From assembly GCA_910584945.1 (NCBI GenBank), contig CAJUDY010000017.1:1-64000 (forward strand): DNA of 64,000 nucleotides, read 5' to 3'. Below the pieces are notes generated by a model, which was not told the DNA's origin, ran no database searches, and saw nothing but the letters and a program-made list of their open reading frames with translations. The first letter of the stretch is position 1; every line of letters starts with the position of its first letter. The position numbers were made by a program, and so were the translations under genes. This DNA is from an uncultured Lachnospiraceae bacterium. Lineage in GTDB: Bacteria; Bacillota; Clostridia; Lachnospirales; Lachnospiraceae. Below are positions 52,424 through 60,975 of this stretch, one piece after another.

Positions 52424-53100
52424 AAGGTTTCTCCTTCTTTCAGGAGCCGGTACCCGATCCCGCGGACCGGGACGGGCTTAAGAGACATTCCGAGATTTGC
52501 CATGGTCTTTTTTAAGCGGGTCAGATTGACCTGGAGGGCGTTTTCGTCAATGAATTCCGTAGTTCCCCAGAGAGCGATACACAACGCCTCTCTGGGGACC
52601 GTTTCCTCCCCGTGACGCAGGAACGCTTCCAGAAGCTTTCCCTGATTTTTGGGAAGGACGACGGAGCGGTTATGAATGTACAGCGTATAGGTCTGCCAGT
52701 CCAGCAGAAACCCCGGTCCTTCCAGCAGATTGGGACGGCCCTCATAGCGCTTGAGCACATTGGACACCCGAGCCAGGAGCCGCTCGCTCCGGCAGGGTTT
52801 GGTCAGATACTCGTCGGCTCCCAGCTCCAGCGCATGCAGTTCATCCCGCATCTGATCCCGGGAGGTAAGTACGAGAATCGGGACGGCGCTTTTCTGCTTG
52901 ATCTCCCGGCAGATCTGAAATCCGCTTGCTCCGGGCAGATTCAGATCCAGCAGGACCAGATCGGGAGCCTGCGCAAGAAGCTGCCCGGCCGCCTGGTCAA
53001 ACTCAGTGATCGCAAGGACGTTATAACCGGCCTTCCGGAGAATGTCGGACAACTCTTCCCGCATAAAAAGTTCATCCTCTGCAATCGCAATACATTTCAT
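52420..53100 (-). CDS. BceR-type response regulator
   Basis: 226 residues. The receiver domain has acceptor D in LVLLDLNLPGASG and lysine in LTKPCRSERL, and an OmpR-type winged helix follows (about 130-222, with NALQVNLTRLKKTMANLG). It controls the adjacent transporter. It sits between the permease (22-bp gap) and the kinase (4-base overlap). Confidence 0.92.
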   Translation of the reverse strand: MKCIAIAEDELFMREELSDILRKAGYNVLAITEFDQAAGQLLAQAPDLVLLDLNLPGASGFQICREIKQKSAVPILVLTSRDQMRDELHALELGADEYLTKPCRSERLLARVSNVLKRYEGRPNLLEGPGFLLDWQTYTLYIHNRSVVLPKNQGKLLEAFLRHGEETVPREALCIALWGTTEFIDENALQVNLTRLKKTMANLGMSLKPVPVRGIGYRLLKEGETL

Positions 53101-53122
53101 GGATATCCCCCTTTACTTCCTG

Positions 53123-55186
53123 TCATTCTTCCCGCATCGGCACCGTCAGCGTCAGCAGATAGCGGTCGCTGGAACACTTTACCGCCGTCATATAAATCCA
53201 TTCTACCACACAAAGCCCCAAAATCATAGAGGCGGAAGCAATCATCAGTTCAGAGAGATTCCCTCTCATGTCGGAAGACAGGATTCCGGCGAACAGGGAA
53301 CGAACGCCGAACAGGCTGCTGCACGCGGCGACGGCGGCAGGGATACCGAAATACCAGTTGATCTGCTTCCTGGCAGATTGGCACAGCGTTTCATATGGGG
53401 CGCCAAGGCGGATCAGCGTCCGGTAGCGGCGATTTGACTTCTGCTGACTCATCAGGAACTGCACGCTGATCACTGTATTGGCAATGATCAGAAAGATAAT
53501 GGCCAGATAAATGGTAAGATAACTGGCCGCTACCATATAGAAGAGCTGCCGTCCCATATTCTGGAGATAACTTTCATAAGAAAGACCGGTCCTGTTCATC
53601 TGCTGATTCAGGTCGGAGATGACCGTCAAAAGACTTCCCTTTTCTTTTGCGGATTCTGCCAGAATCCCGTCAAGATAGATCCCATAATGCCCCTGGGTGT
53701 AGTATGTGAAGCGGTCATCCGGAAGGATCAACGCAAAGGACAGGGTGAGGGACCGGTCCGTGACCAGATCGGTGGTCTGTACCTCTCCGGTGAGCCGGAT
53801 TGTCTCCTGGTCCAGGACAACTTCCGGTTCTGTCTCCAGGATATAGTTTAGGAGCCGGCCCCGTCCATCACGCGTAAATTCGCGGTCCATATAGACCGCG
53901 GCCTCCTTAGGCCCCAGCGTCAGGGGCTCCATACCGGCGGCGGTCAGCAGCTGATTGTAGCTGTCAAGTGAGATCAGATAAGGATAGGTTTCGTAGCCAA
54001 GGTTATTCAGAAGCACATTCGTGGCCTCCGAGGGAGGCAGTTCTCTTATGGCGGACAGTATGGATTCCATCCGGAAAGCGTGCTCGTAGTCGTCCGTCGT
54101 GCGGATATGCCCTACCCGCATCTCGAACAAATGTTCAAAATATGGTTCCAGATGGTTCTCTTCCAGTGTCCGGCGCACAGACGCGGCTGCTTCTTCGCTT
54201 TCCAGGCCGGTAAAGGTGTAATCCAGCAAATGAGGTTCTGAATTTTTGTAAAAACGGAAGATGGACACACCGGCTCCAAAACAGCACAGGGCGGCCAGGA
54301 TCAGCAGGGAGCAGACGGCAAGAGTGCCGGAACGCCGTACCACGGTCTCCTGGATCTGACGAAATTGAAAGATATGGAGCCGACGGTTATGGTTTCCGGA
54401 ACGCAGGGCAAGCTCCATGGGCAAACGAAGTCCCATAAAGAGAGCGAAGGTTCCGAAAAGCCCCAGAAGGAGCGTTCGTCCCATGGGAAGGGCGCCGGAC
54501 CATGCGATCCCTTGAATGGCCGCCCGATAGGAGACAGCCAGACAGAAGATTCCGGCGAAAAGACAGACGCCGTAAAAAAACGGGGATTGCTGCTTTTTGA
54601 CTCCCTCCGGCATCTCCATCAGCAGAGAATCGATTTCCTGCCGACTGATTCTGCCGCTTAAGATCAAAAAGGCAGCCAATTTGATCAGAAGGAATCCTGC
54701 CGCCGTTCCAACCACTGCCTGGAGGGAGAAGGACACCCGATGGCCGATGATGCCGATGCCCACCAGCCTGGCGGTGATAAGACCCGTCAGTTCGGACAGA
54801 AGCACCGCGGAGGGCAGGCCGATCAGCAGAGCCAGAAGGCTTCCCTGCAGATCTTCCATCAAAAGCAGGACGAACAGTTTCTTCCGGCGCATACCCAGCG
54901 TCAGATAGACACCGAACTCATGTCTGCGCCGCTCCAGCTGGTATTTGCTGGCGTAGTAGATCAGGAAGAAGAGGATCAGCAGGCTGATCCCGTAAAATAC
55001 CGGAATGATGGTCAGGAGCTTGTCGATGGCCTGACTTTCCACCTGGTTTAAAAAGAGCATCACATCCTGCCGGGGCATGGACAGAATCATGTAAAATGCA
55101 AGGATCGTGACAAGAAGGGAGCCAAAGAACAGGCCGTTTTCCTTACGGTTCCGTCGGCTTCCCCGGGAAATCAGTTTAAAGAACAT
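53123..55186 (-). CDS. BceB-type ABC permease
   Basis: 687 residues from the ATG at 55186 (Shine-Dalgarno GGAGGTGG). About ten membrane helices with two FtsX-type regions, and a large extracytoplasmic domain (about 310-520) between helices 7 and 8, the BceB hallmark. It removes or frees targets from bacitracin- or lantibiotic-like peptides and also signals to the kinase. It overlaps the ATPase gene by 11 bases. Confidence 0.9.
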   Translation of the reverse strand: MFFKLISRGSRRNRKENGLFFGSLLVTILAFYMILSMPRQDVMLFLNQVESQAIDKLLTIIPVFYGISLLILFFLIYYASKYQLERRRHEFGVYLTLGMRRKKLFVLLLMEDLQGSLLALLIGLPSAVLLSELTGLITARLVGIGIIGHRVSFSLQAVVGTAAGFLLIKLAAFLILSGRISRQEIDSLLMEMPEGVKKQQSPFFYGVCLFAGIFCLAVSYRAAIQGIAWSGALPMGRTLLLGLFGTFALFMGLRLPMELALRSGNHNRRLHIFQFRQIQETVVRRSGTLAVCSLLILAALCCFGAGVSIFRFYKNSEPHLLDYTFTGLESEEAAASVRRTLEENHLEPYFEHLFEMRVGHIRTTDDYEHAFRMESILSAIRELPPSEATNVLLNNLGYETYPYLISLDSYNQLLTAAGMEPLTLGPKEAAVYMDREFTRDGRGRLLNYILETEPEVVLDQETIRLTGEVQTTDLVTDRSLTLSFALILPDDRFTYYTQGHYGIYLDGILAESAKEKGSLLTVISDLNQQMNRTGLSYESYLQNMGRQLFYMVAASYLTIYLAIIFLIIANTVISVQFLMSQQKSNRRYRTLIRLGAPYETLCQSARKQINWYFGIPAAVAACSSLFGVRSLFAGILSSDMRGNLSELMIASASMILGLCVVEWIYMTAVKCSSDRYLLTLTVPMREE

Positions 55187-55949
55187 TGGCGCTTCCACCT
55201 CCCAACTGTGCCATGACGTTCAGAATCCGGGCGTAAAAGTCCTGCTGAGACTCTTCCGGAAGGTCCCGGCGAAGTTCATAGAAGATGACCCCGTCCTGAA
55301 TGAACAGAATGCGCCGACAGTAGCTGGCGGCGTTGGAGTCATGGGTGACCATCAGAATCGTGGCCTTTTCCTCCTGATTCAGACCGGAGAGCTTCTCCAT
55401 CAGCGCCTTCGCATTTTTGGAATCCAGAGCGCCGGTGGGTTCATCCGCCAGAATGACGCCCGGTTTCAGGATCAGCGCCCGGGCGGCCGCGACCCGCTGT
55501 CTCTGTCCTCCGGACATCTGAGCAGGGAATTTTTGCAGGACGTCGGTGATTTCCAGATAAGACGCCAGTCGTCTGAGACGTTCCATACCTTCCTTCTCCG
55601 GTACACTGTGAAGCGACAAAGGCAGCAGGATGTTCTCCTGTCCGGTCAGATTGTCCAGCAGTTCAAAGTTCTGGAACAGATAGCCGATCTCTTTTCCCCG
55701 GTAGTCCGAAAGCGCCGCTCCTTTCAGACTCTGGATCTGTCGGCCTTTCATGGCGATGCTGCCGCTGTCCGGCCGGGTCACCGTGGCGATGCAGTTCAAA
55801 AGGGTGGACTTGCCGGACCCGCTGCTCCCCATGATCCCCAGAAATTCCCCGGGCATGACCTGAAAGGTGATTCCGTTGAGCGCCCTGGTCGGATTTTTTG
55901 ATTTGCCGTAATATTTTTTCAAAGATTCGATCTTAAGTATAGGTTCCAT
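55176..55949 (-). CDS. BceA-type ABC ATPase
   Basis: 257 residues from the ATG at 55949 (first residues MEPILKIESLKKYYG). Walker A is GSSGSGKST, the Q-loop is YLFQNFELLD, the signature is MSGGQRQRVAAARALI and Walker B is VILADEPTGALDS. It energises the BceB-type permease. An AAAGGAGG sequence lies 14 bp upstream, a rather long spacing, so the start could be slightly different. Confidence 0.9.
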   Translation of the reverse strand: MEPILKIESLKKYYGKSKNPTRALNGITFQVMPGEFLGIMGSSGSGKSTLLNCIATVTRPDSGSIAMKGRQIQSLKGAALSDYRGKEIGYLFQNFELLDNLTGQENILLPLSLHSVPEKEGMERLRRLASYLEITDVLQKFPAQMSGGQRQRVAAARALILKPGVILADEPTGALDSKNAKALMEKLSGLNQEEKATILMVTHDSNAASYCRRILFIQDGVIFYELRRDLPEESQQDFYARILNVMAQLGGGSANVL

Positions 55950-56013
55950 ATTTTTTCTCGTTCCCTCCTTTGGTTCTGGATCTATCATAGCACAGAGAGG
56001 GACGAAGGAACAC

Positions 56014-56169
56014 TTACAGTTGATGAAAGGGAAGGTTCAGGAATTCTGCCGGAGAGTAGACGGGGAGAGGGGAAAATTTGTAATCTTTTATATTTCTGGC
56101 CGCAATACAGTCAGCACCAACACGAATGGCTGTTTGTACCATAACAGCATCCTTCCATTGTATACTTGA
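56014..56169 (-). pseudogene. PIN-domain (VapC-like) C-terminal remnant
   Basis: About 50 residues resemble the end of a PIN nuclease: WKDAVMVQTAIRVGADCIAA, RNIKDYKFSPLPVYSPAEFL. The upstream part, with the metal-binding aspartates, is absent, and no antitoxin gene is nearby. The open frame extends upstream only through the terminator of the acyl ligase gene. It is probably the relic of a toxin-antitoxin pair. Confidence 0.55.
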
Positions 56170-56229
56170 TTTTAGTAAAAATAACAACGACATTATACTA
56201 TATTTTACCCCCGCACTACGATGCCTTCG

Positions 56230-56267
56230 AAAAAGGCGGAAATCCTCCAACCGATTCCCGCCTTTTA
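56230..56267 (-). terminator. Terminator of the acyl-ligase operon
   Basis: AAAAGGCGGGAATC/GATTTCCGCCTTTTT stem ending in a U-tract on the minus strand, directly after the adenylation gene. Confidence 0.8.
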
Positions 56268-56271
56268 TCAC

Positions 56272-57780
56272 TTAATATCTCTTAATCTTCTTCGACGTCG
56301 TCTTGGGGAACTCCGTCTCCCGCACTTTCAGCCGATAGATCTTCTTATAAGCCGGAGCGTTCTTGTTCCAGTCGTCAATGAGTTCCTGAAGTGCAGCGCC
56401 TGTGTCTTTCACGCCTTTCTTCTCCACATACTCTGCATTCGGGAAGATCTCCGCCTCGATGACGCCCTCACTCTCGCGGACCAGGACCTCCTTCACGATC
56501 GGTGCCTCGGACAGCCGGTTCTCCAGCTCCTCTGGAGAGACATTTTCACCGTTCTTCGTGATGATCAGATTCTTCTTCCGTCCGGTCAGGTAGACGAAGC
56601 CCTCTTCATCCACATAGCCCAGATCACCGGTCCGAAGCCATCCGTCTACCAGCGTCTCTTCGGTTTCCTTTGGCATCTGGTAGTATCCCTGCATCACGCT
56701 GCTGCCCCGGACCCAAAGCTCCTCGTCCACCACCTTCGCCTCGCAGTTGGGCAACAACTGACCCACAGACCCTTTGCGGATGTTCCAGCTCACGGTGGTG
56801 CTGATAACCGGCGCACACTCCGTCATACCATATCCCTGCAGGATCTTGATACCGTAGGTTCCAAACAGGTCCAGCATGGAGGGCGGCAGATATGCGCCTC
56901 CGCTGCAGATGGTATGGAACTGTTCTCCGAACACCTCTCTTTTCACAATCTCCGGCGGCAGTCCCGCCGCATCCTGAAGCTTCTTCGCCATGGTCTCGAT
57001 CATCAGCGGCACCATCAGGATCACACCCGGCTTGAAGAGCTTGATGTTCTTCGCCATACGGATTAGAGAATCGTTGATGCAGATGACGCTGCCCAGGGAA
57101 AGTCCTTTCAGGATATCCATACTGAGGCAGTAAGCGTGATGAATCGGAAGCACCGAGAGAATCACTGTCCGCTCCGGGAACTTCATATCCAGACAGGTGG
57201 CGTTCTCCGCCAGGTTCCGGTGGGTCAGCATGACGCCCTTGCTCTTTCCGGTGGTCCCGGAGGTGAACATGATCGTCGCCAGGTCCTCCGGCTTCGGTTC
57301 ATATGAGCACTCTTCCTTCTGCCCGTTCACAAACTGCCAGAAGGACAGCGCCTCCTCGTCTTCCGCCTCCTTCTGCATGGAGATCACGGATCTAAGTTTC
57401 GGACACTTTGCCTTTGCCGCCAGCATCACGTCTTTGCGGATCTCGTCCACCACCAGTACGGTCGCATCCGCCCGGTCGATCAGCTCACACATCTCTTCCA
57501 GGGGCAGAGACACGTCCAGCGGCACACACACATTTCCGCTGTTTACCGTGCCAAAATAGGTGACCAGCCAGGGATAAGAAGTCATGCCGGTTACCGCCAC
57601 ATGCCCCTTCTCCACGCCCAGCGCTTCCAGCACACCGGAAAAGCGCTCGCTGTCTTTTTTCAAATCCGTATAGGATTTTGCTTCTATGGCGTCCTTTCCG
57701 ATTTTATAGCGAACGGCGTCCTCTGTCCCGTATTTCTGCTCCGCCTGTACCAGTATTTCCCGAATTGTACTTATCGTCAT
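56272..57780 (-). CDS. AMP-forming acyl/aminoacyl ligase (adenylation enzyme)
   Basis: 502 residues, ANL superfamily. Core motifs are IMFTSGTTGKSKGVMLTHRN (A3), QGYGMTECAPVIS (A5), LRTGDLGYVDEEGFVYLTGR (A7/A8) and the catalytic lysine near the end in FPKTTSKKIKRY (A10). It activates a carboxylate as an adenylate and transfers it to CoA or, more likely here, to the carrier protein encoded 13 bp upstream. The overall sequence is closer to long-chain fatty-acyl ligases than to NRPS amino-acid domains, but the substrate is unknown. Last gene of the TetR-linked operon. Confidence 0.88.
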   Translation of the reverse strand: MTISTIREILVQAEQKYGTEDAVRYKIGKDAIEAKSYTDLKKDSERFSGVLEALGVEKGHVAVTGMTSYPWLVTYFGTVNSGNVCVPLDVSLPLEEMCELIDRADATVLVVDEIRKDVMLAAKAKCPKLRSVISMQKEAEDEEALSFWQFVNGQKEECSYEPKPEDLATIMFTSGTTGKSKGVMLTHRNLAENATCLDMKFPERTVILSVLPIHHAYCLSMDILKGLSLGSVICINDSLIRMAKNIKLFKPGVILMVPLMIETMAKKLQDAAGLPPEIVKREVFGEQFHTICSGGAYLPPSMLDLFGTYGIKILQGYGMTECAPVISTTVSWNIRKGSVGQLLPNCEAKVVDEELWVRGSSVMQGYYQMPKETEETLVDGWLRTGDLGYVDEEGFVYLTGRKKNLIITKNGENVSPEELENRLSEAPIVKEVLVRESEGVIEAEIFPNAEYVEKKGVKDTGAALQELIDDWNKNAPAYKKIYRLKVRETEFPKTTSKKIKRY

Positions 57781-57793
57781 CTCGCCACCTCGC

Positions 57794-58024
57794 CTATTCC
57801 GCCGACAGCTTCTGAAGGTAATCCACCGCTTCCTGCACTGTACGGATGTCCGACACCTCCTGCTGATCGATCTCCACGTCGAATTCGTCCTCCAGTTCCC
57901 CCAGCATACTCATAAAATCAAAGGAGGTGAAACCCAGATCCTCCATAAAACGAGACTCCGGATGAATATCCCCCTGCTCTACTTCCACATAATTGCAGAT
58001 GATCTCTGCCAGCTTCTCAAACAT
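57794..58024 (-). CDS. Acyl carrier protein
   Basis: 76 residues from the ATG at 58024 (Shine-Dalgarno GAGGAGG). A four-helix carrier fold is expected. The phosphopantetheine serine lies in FMEDLGFTSFDFMSMLGELE, where the usual Asp before Ser is replaced by Thr. It is placed between the condensation-like gene and the ligase, so it is probably a dedicated carrier rather than the fatty-acid ACP. Confidence 0.88.
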   Translation of the reverse strand: MFEKLAEIICNYVEVEQGDIHPESRFMEDLGFTSFDFMSMLGELEDEFDVEIDQQEVSDIRTVQEAVDYLQKLSAE

Positions 58025-58054
58025 CAATTGATTCCTCCTCACACCAATTCTTTA

Positions 58055-59467
58055 TTACACCAATTTCATAATATCCCCGACGCTTAAGTTCGGATTCTCC
58101 ACGCCTTTGAACATGATTTTGCACAGATAATAATACAGGTATTCCAGCTTCTCTCTGGAAACGGCTTTCACCTGATGTTCAAAGTTGAAATCCAGCCCGT
58201 TGTCCTCTGGCCGATGCATAACTGTCAGGTACATGGCCTGGGTCGTCGCCCCATTAGGATACCATTTCGTCTTATACTTGATGTCTCCCAGCTTCTCCAG
58301 TCCCTTTTCCTTCAGCGTCATGGGCTGATAAGTCAGCGACATGGGCTCGTAAGTCTGCCCGCCCGGATGCGGATACTTCTGCCCTCGATACGCAAAATAC
58401 GCCACCGGATCATAATTCGCATGCCGGAAATATTCATTCTGCAGATCACGGATCTCATGGATTCCCTCCAGAAACGTCTTATCCTCTGAGATGATCGTCC
58501 GGAACGGGAAAGAATGAATCCTGGTACCGCCGGATTTCTTCTCCTTCAAGGTCGCTCTTCGGGCGATGGCCGTGTTGATGGACACGTCGTCATTGCCGTT
58601 CATTTTCTGGAAATAGGTGCGAAGCCCCATAAGCAGCAGACATACCAGCGACACATGATATTTCTCGCAGAAATCCATCAGGCGCTTCGTCGGTTCTTCC
58701 TCCAGATGAAAAATATCCAGAGCAGAGTCTACGGAATCCGACACGTTGACGGCCGCTCTGGCAGCGGGATCGCCGCTTCTCTCCCGCTCTGCCTCCAGAG
58801 CGCGGGGACCGTCGATTCCGTTATAGATAGGCTCCGGCATCTGATCAATCAGGTTCCGGAAATACGCCATATCCCGTTCCTTTGCCTTGCTCCCCGCCTC
58901 ATAAGCCAGATCTTTCTTCACCTGTTCGATGTAAGAAGCCATGTCCTTCGGATAGTCCACGCCTTCATACATGGTATTGCAGTACAGTTCGATCACATCT
59001 CTGAGAAAACAGATCAGCGACTGGGCGTCCATAATCCGGTGATCCACCAATAAATACACGCCCTGGTAGCCATCCGGCATCTTGATCATGACAATCCGGC
59101 TCATGGGAGAATCCTGGGGCGCAAAGGGCACTGCGGTCCATGCGGTCATGGCCTTCTCCGCTTCCTCCATCGTACCTGCCGAAAAGTCCATGAATTCCAC
59201 GTCCGGCCGGCCTTCTTCCGTGTTGACCACATACTGATACCAGACGCCTTCCTTGTCCGCCGCAAAACGAACCCGCAGGCATTCGCACCGCTCATAGGCT
59301 TTACAGATAGAAGCTTTCAGCACCTCCCAGTCAAGCTCCGCCTCAATGGTCAGGCTGGTGCCCACATTCAGGACCTCTTTTTTCGGGCAGAAATTCTGGT
59401 AAAAAAAATGGAATTTCTGCGCTGCCGTCAGGGGATATACGGGATATCCTTTTCTTTTCCTCATCAT
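58055..59467 (-). CDS. Free-standing condensation-like acyltransferase
   Basis: 470 residues of the chloramphenicol-acetyltransferase/NRPS condensation fold. It starts YPLTAAQKFHFFYQNFCP, as C domains do. The HHxxxDG active-site motif appears as VDHRIMDAQS (about 144-153), keeping the catalytic His and the Asp but not the first His or the Gly. A late segment resembles the DFGWG region only weakly (DFNFEHQVKAVSREKLEYL). It may join an acyl group from the carrier protein to an alcohol or amine. It overlaps the hydrolase gene by 4 bases. Confidence 0.8.
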   Translation of the reverse strand: MMRKRKGYPVYPLTAAQKFHFFYQNFCPKKEVLNVGTSLTIEAELDWEVLKASICKAYERCECLRVRFAADKEGVWYQYVVNTEEGRPDVEFMDFSAGTMEEAEKAMTAWTAVPFAPQDSPMSRIVMIKMPDGYQGVYLLVDHRIMDAQSLICFLRDVIELYCNTMYEGVDYPKDMASYIEQVKKDLAYEAGSKAKERDMAYFRNLIDQMPEPIYNGIDGPRALEAERERSGDPAARAAVNVSDSVDSALDIFHLEEEPTKRLMDFCEKYHVSLVCLLLMGLRTYFQKMNGNDDVSINTAIARRATLKEKKSGGTRIHSFPFRTIISEDKTFLEGIHEIRDLQNEYFRHANYDPVAYFAYRGQKYPHPGGQTYEPMSLTYQPMTLKEKGLEKLGDIKYKTKWYPNGATTQAMYLTVMHRPEDNGLDFNFEHQVKAVSREKLEYLYYYLCKIMFKGVENPNLSVGDIMKLV

Positions 59468-60408
59468 GATTCTAATCCTCCAATAAACTCGCTAAGGGCC
59501 TGTTCATAAGCTTCCATGTCTTTATAATAGCTTTCCGCATGAGCAGCGCCTTTTACAATCAGCATCTTTTTCTCAGACGCCACATTTTCATAGATCTTCT
59601 CACACATGCTGCAGGGCACAAAAGTGTCCGCATCCCCGTGAATCAGAAGGATCGGCACCTCTGCCTTCCTTACCTCCCGGGCGGCATTGCACTCATCCAG
59701 TCCGTAGCCTGCCTTTCTCTTGTTCACCAGACTGGCAATCTGGATCATAGGAAAAGCCGGCAGATGGTACATCGAATGCAGCACATGGGTAAATACTTCT
59801 TTGGCGGACGTAAATCCGCAGTCCGATACGATTCCTTTCACCTGATCCGGCAGCTTCAGGCCGCTGGCCATCAGAACGGTGGCGCCGCCCATGGAAGTTC
59901 CGTGAAGCAATATCTCCACATCTTCCCCGCATCTGCCGATGAGCCACTCGATCCACCCGAGAGCGTCCATCCGGTCCAGGCATCCGAAGCCGATATACTC
60001 GCCTTCGCTGTCCCCGTGAGACCGCTCGTCCACCAGAAGCATGGAAAATCCCCGCTTCATGTAGTAATCTGACAGTCCGATATAATCGCTCATCCCCTGG
60101 CTGGTATAGCCGTGGAAGCAGATGACCGTCTTCTTCTGGTCCCCTGCCGGAAACCAGGTAGCATGCAGCTTTAACCCATCATCGGACAGACGAAAGAGGT
60201 CTTCGTGGGGCTGCTTTAACATATATTCTTTTCTCTTCTCGATCAGCGGCAGATACTGGTTCCAATCCGTCCCGGCCATCCTGATGGTCCGCTCCTTTTT
60301 CGCGTTGCCCCGCTTCATGGTCCTGCGGTAAAAATAAGCCGAACCTCCGGCTTCCGCCACCGTCAGAAGCCCGAGAAATGCGGCGATTGCTCCTGCCTTT
60401 TTTTTCAT
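59464..60408 (-). CDS. Membrane-anchored alpha/beta hydrolase
   Basis: 314 residues. An N-terminal signal anchor (AIAAFLGLLTVAEAGGSAYF) is followed by an alpha/beta hydrolase domain: nucleophile in LLHGTSMGGATVLM, acid in LLIHGDADTFVP and histidine in VKGAAHAESYY. Related BAAT/YqkD-like hydrolases act on lipids or esters; the substrate is unknown. The Shine-Dalgarno AGGAGG lies just after a family-1 repeat. It overlaps the condensation-like gene. Confidence 0.87.
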   Translation of the reverse strand: MKKKAGAIAAFLGLLTVAEAGGSAYFYRRTMKRGNAKKERTIRMAGTDWNQYLPLIEKRKEYMLKQPHEDLFRLSDDGLKLHATWFPAGDQKKTVICFHGYTSQGMSDYIGLSDYYMKRGFSMLLVDERSHGDSEGEYIGFGCLDRMDALGWIEWLIGRCGEDVEILLHGTSMGGATVLMASGLKLPDQVKGIVSDCGFTSAKEVFTHVLHSMYHLPAFPMIQIASLVNKRKAGYGLDECNAAREVRKAEVPILLIHGDADTFVPCSMCEKIYENVASEKKMLIVKGAAHAESYYKDMEAYEQALSEFIGGLES

Positions 60409-60429
60409 GACTCAAATTCCTCCTGATGA

Positions 60430-60456
60430 AAGTTCCGCTTCCGCCCGGAAGCTGTT
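60430..60456 (-). repeat. Family-1 repeat (hydrolase leader copy)
   Basis: AACAG flank, short GCTTCC/GGAAGC hairpin and CGGAACTT flank, placed between the SCP2 stop and the hydrolase Shine-Dalgarno. The shortest hairpin-bearing copy in the window. Confidence 0.55.
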
Positions 60457-60789
60457 TTATTTTCTGCTGCGGTCCGCCAGTTCTTTGAAGCGCAGCGCCT
60501 TGTCGATATTGCCCTCCACTTTCAGCTTCTGGATCGTGAACGCCAGCACCGGGTCCAGCGTACCGTCGGCCAGCTCCCGCAGAGTCTGGGCACTGCAAGT
60601 GAACATGGCATCCCGGTCAAAGTATTCATAGGGCTCCACATACAGCTTTCCTTCCTTCACTTCCACATAGAAAATACCGGACGCCTCGCCGGTGATGTTG
60701 AACTGATAGGCCAGATGCTCCGTGAGATCACTCACATCCGCTTCCATAAATCTTCCCTTTATCTCCGCGAAAAACTCCGCATATGTCAT
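60457..60789 (-). CDS. SCP2 sterol-binding-domain protein
   Basis: 110 residues from the ATG at 60789 (Shine-Dalgarno GGAGGG). A single SCP2 domain: FNITGEASGIFYVEVKEGKL, then DGTLDPVLAFTIQKLKVEGN, the usual lipid-binding strand-helix ending. SCP2 proteins bind lipids or acyl-CoA in a hydrophobic tunnel. It is the first gene after the TetR-controlled promoter, so it probably carries the substrate or product of the downstream enzymes. Confidence 0.88.
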   Translation of the reverse strand: MTYAEFFAEIKGRFMEADVSDLTEHLAYQFNITGEASGIFYVEVKEGKLYVEPYEYFDRDAMFTCSAQTLRELADGTLDPVLAFTIQKLKVEGNIDKALRFKELADRSRK

Positions 60790-60827
60790 TTCCTTTTCCC
60801 TCCGCAATGTCGTATTTTGTCATATTC

Positions 60828-60883
60828 CGACCATCGGTCGATTTAATACTCCTGTACTTTATCACCTTTTCGACCATCGGTCA
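60828..60883 (-). promoter_or_regulatory. SCP2-operon promoter with two TetR operators
   Basis: Two copies of the palindrome CGACCATCGGTC (60828-60840 and 60871-60883) lie 43 bp apart, four helical turns. The second overlaps the -35 TTGACC (60879-60884). The -10 TAAAGT is at 60856-60861, with a 17-bp spacer. Binding at both sites would block the SCP2-operon promoter. Confidence 0.8.
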
Positions 60884-60920
60884 ACATCTTTTTTTCATAA
60901 AAACAAAAAACAAAAAAAGA

Positions 60921-60950
60921 TTGTACAGCCTTTCTCATTTTGTGTATAAT
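60921..60950 (+). promoter_or_regulatory. tetR promoter
   Basis: TTGTAC (60921-60926), 18-bp spacer and TATAAT (60945-60950). The gene starts 26 bp after the -10. Confidence 0.65.
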
Positions 60951-60975
60951 ATAATGAAACAGAAAGGCGGCTACC

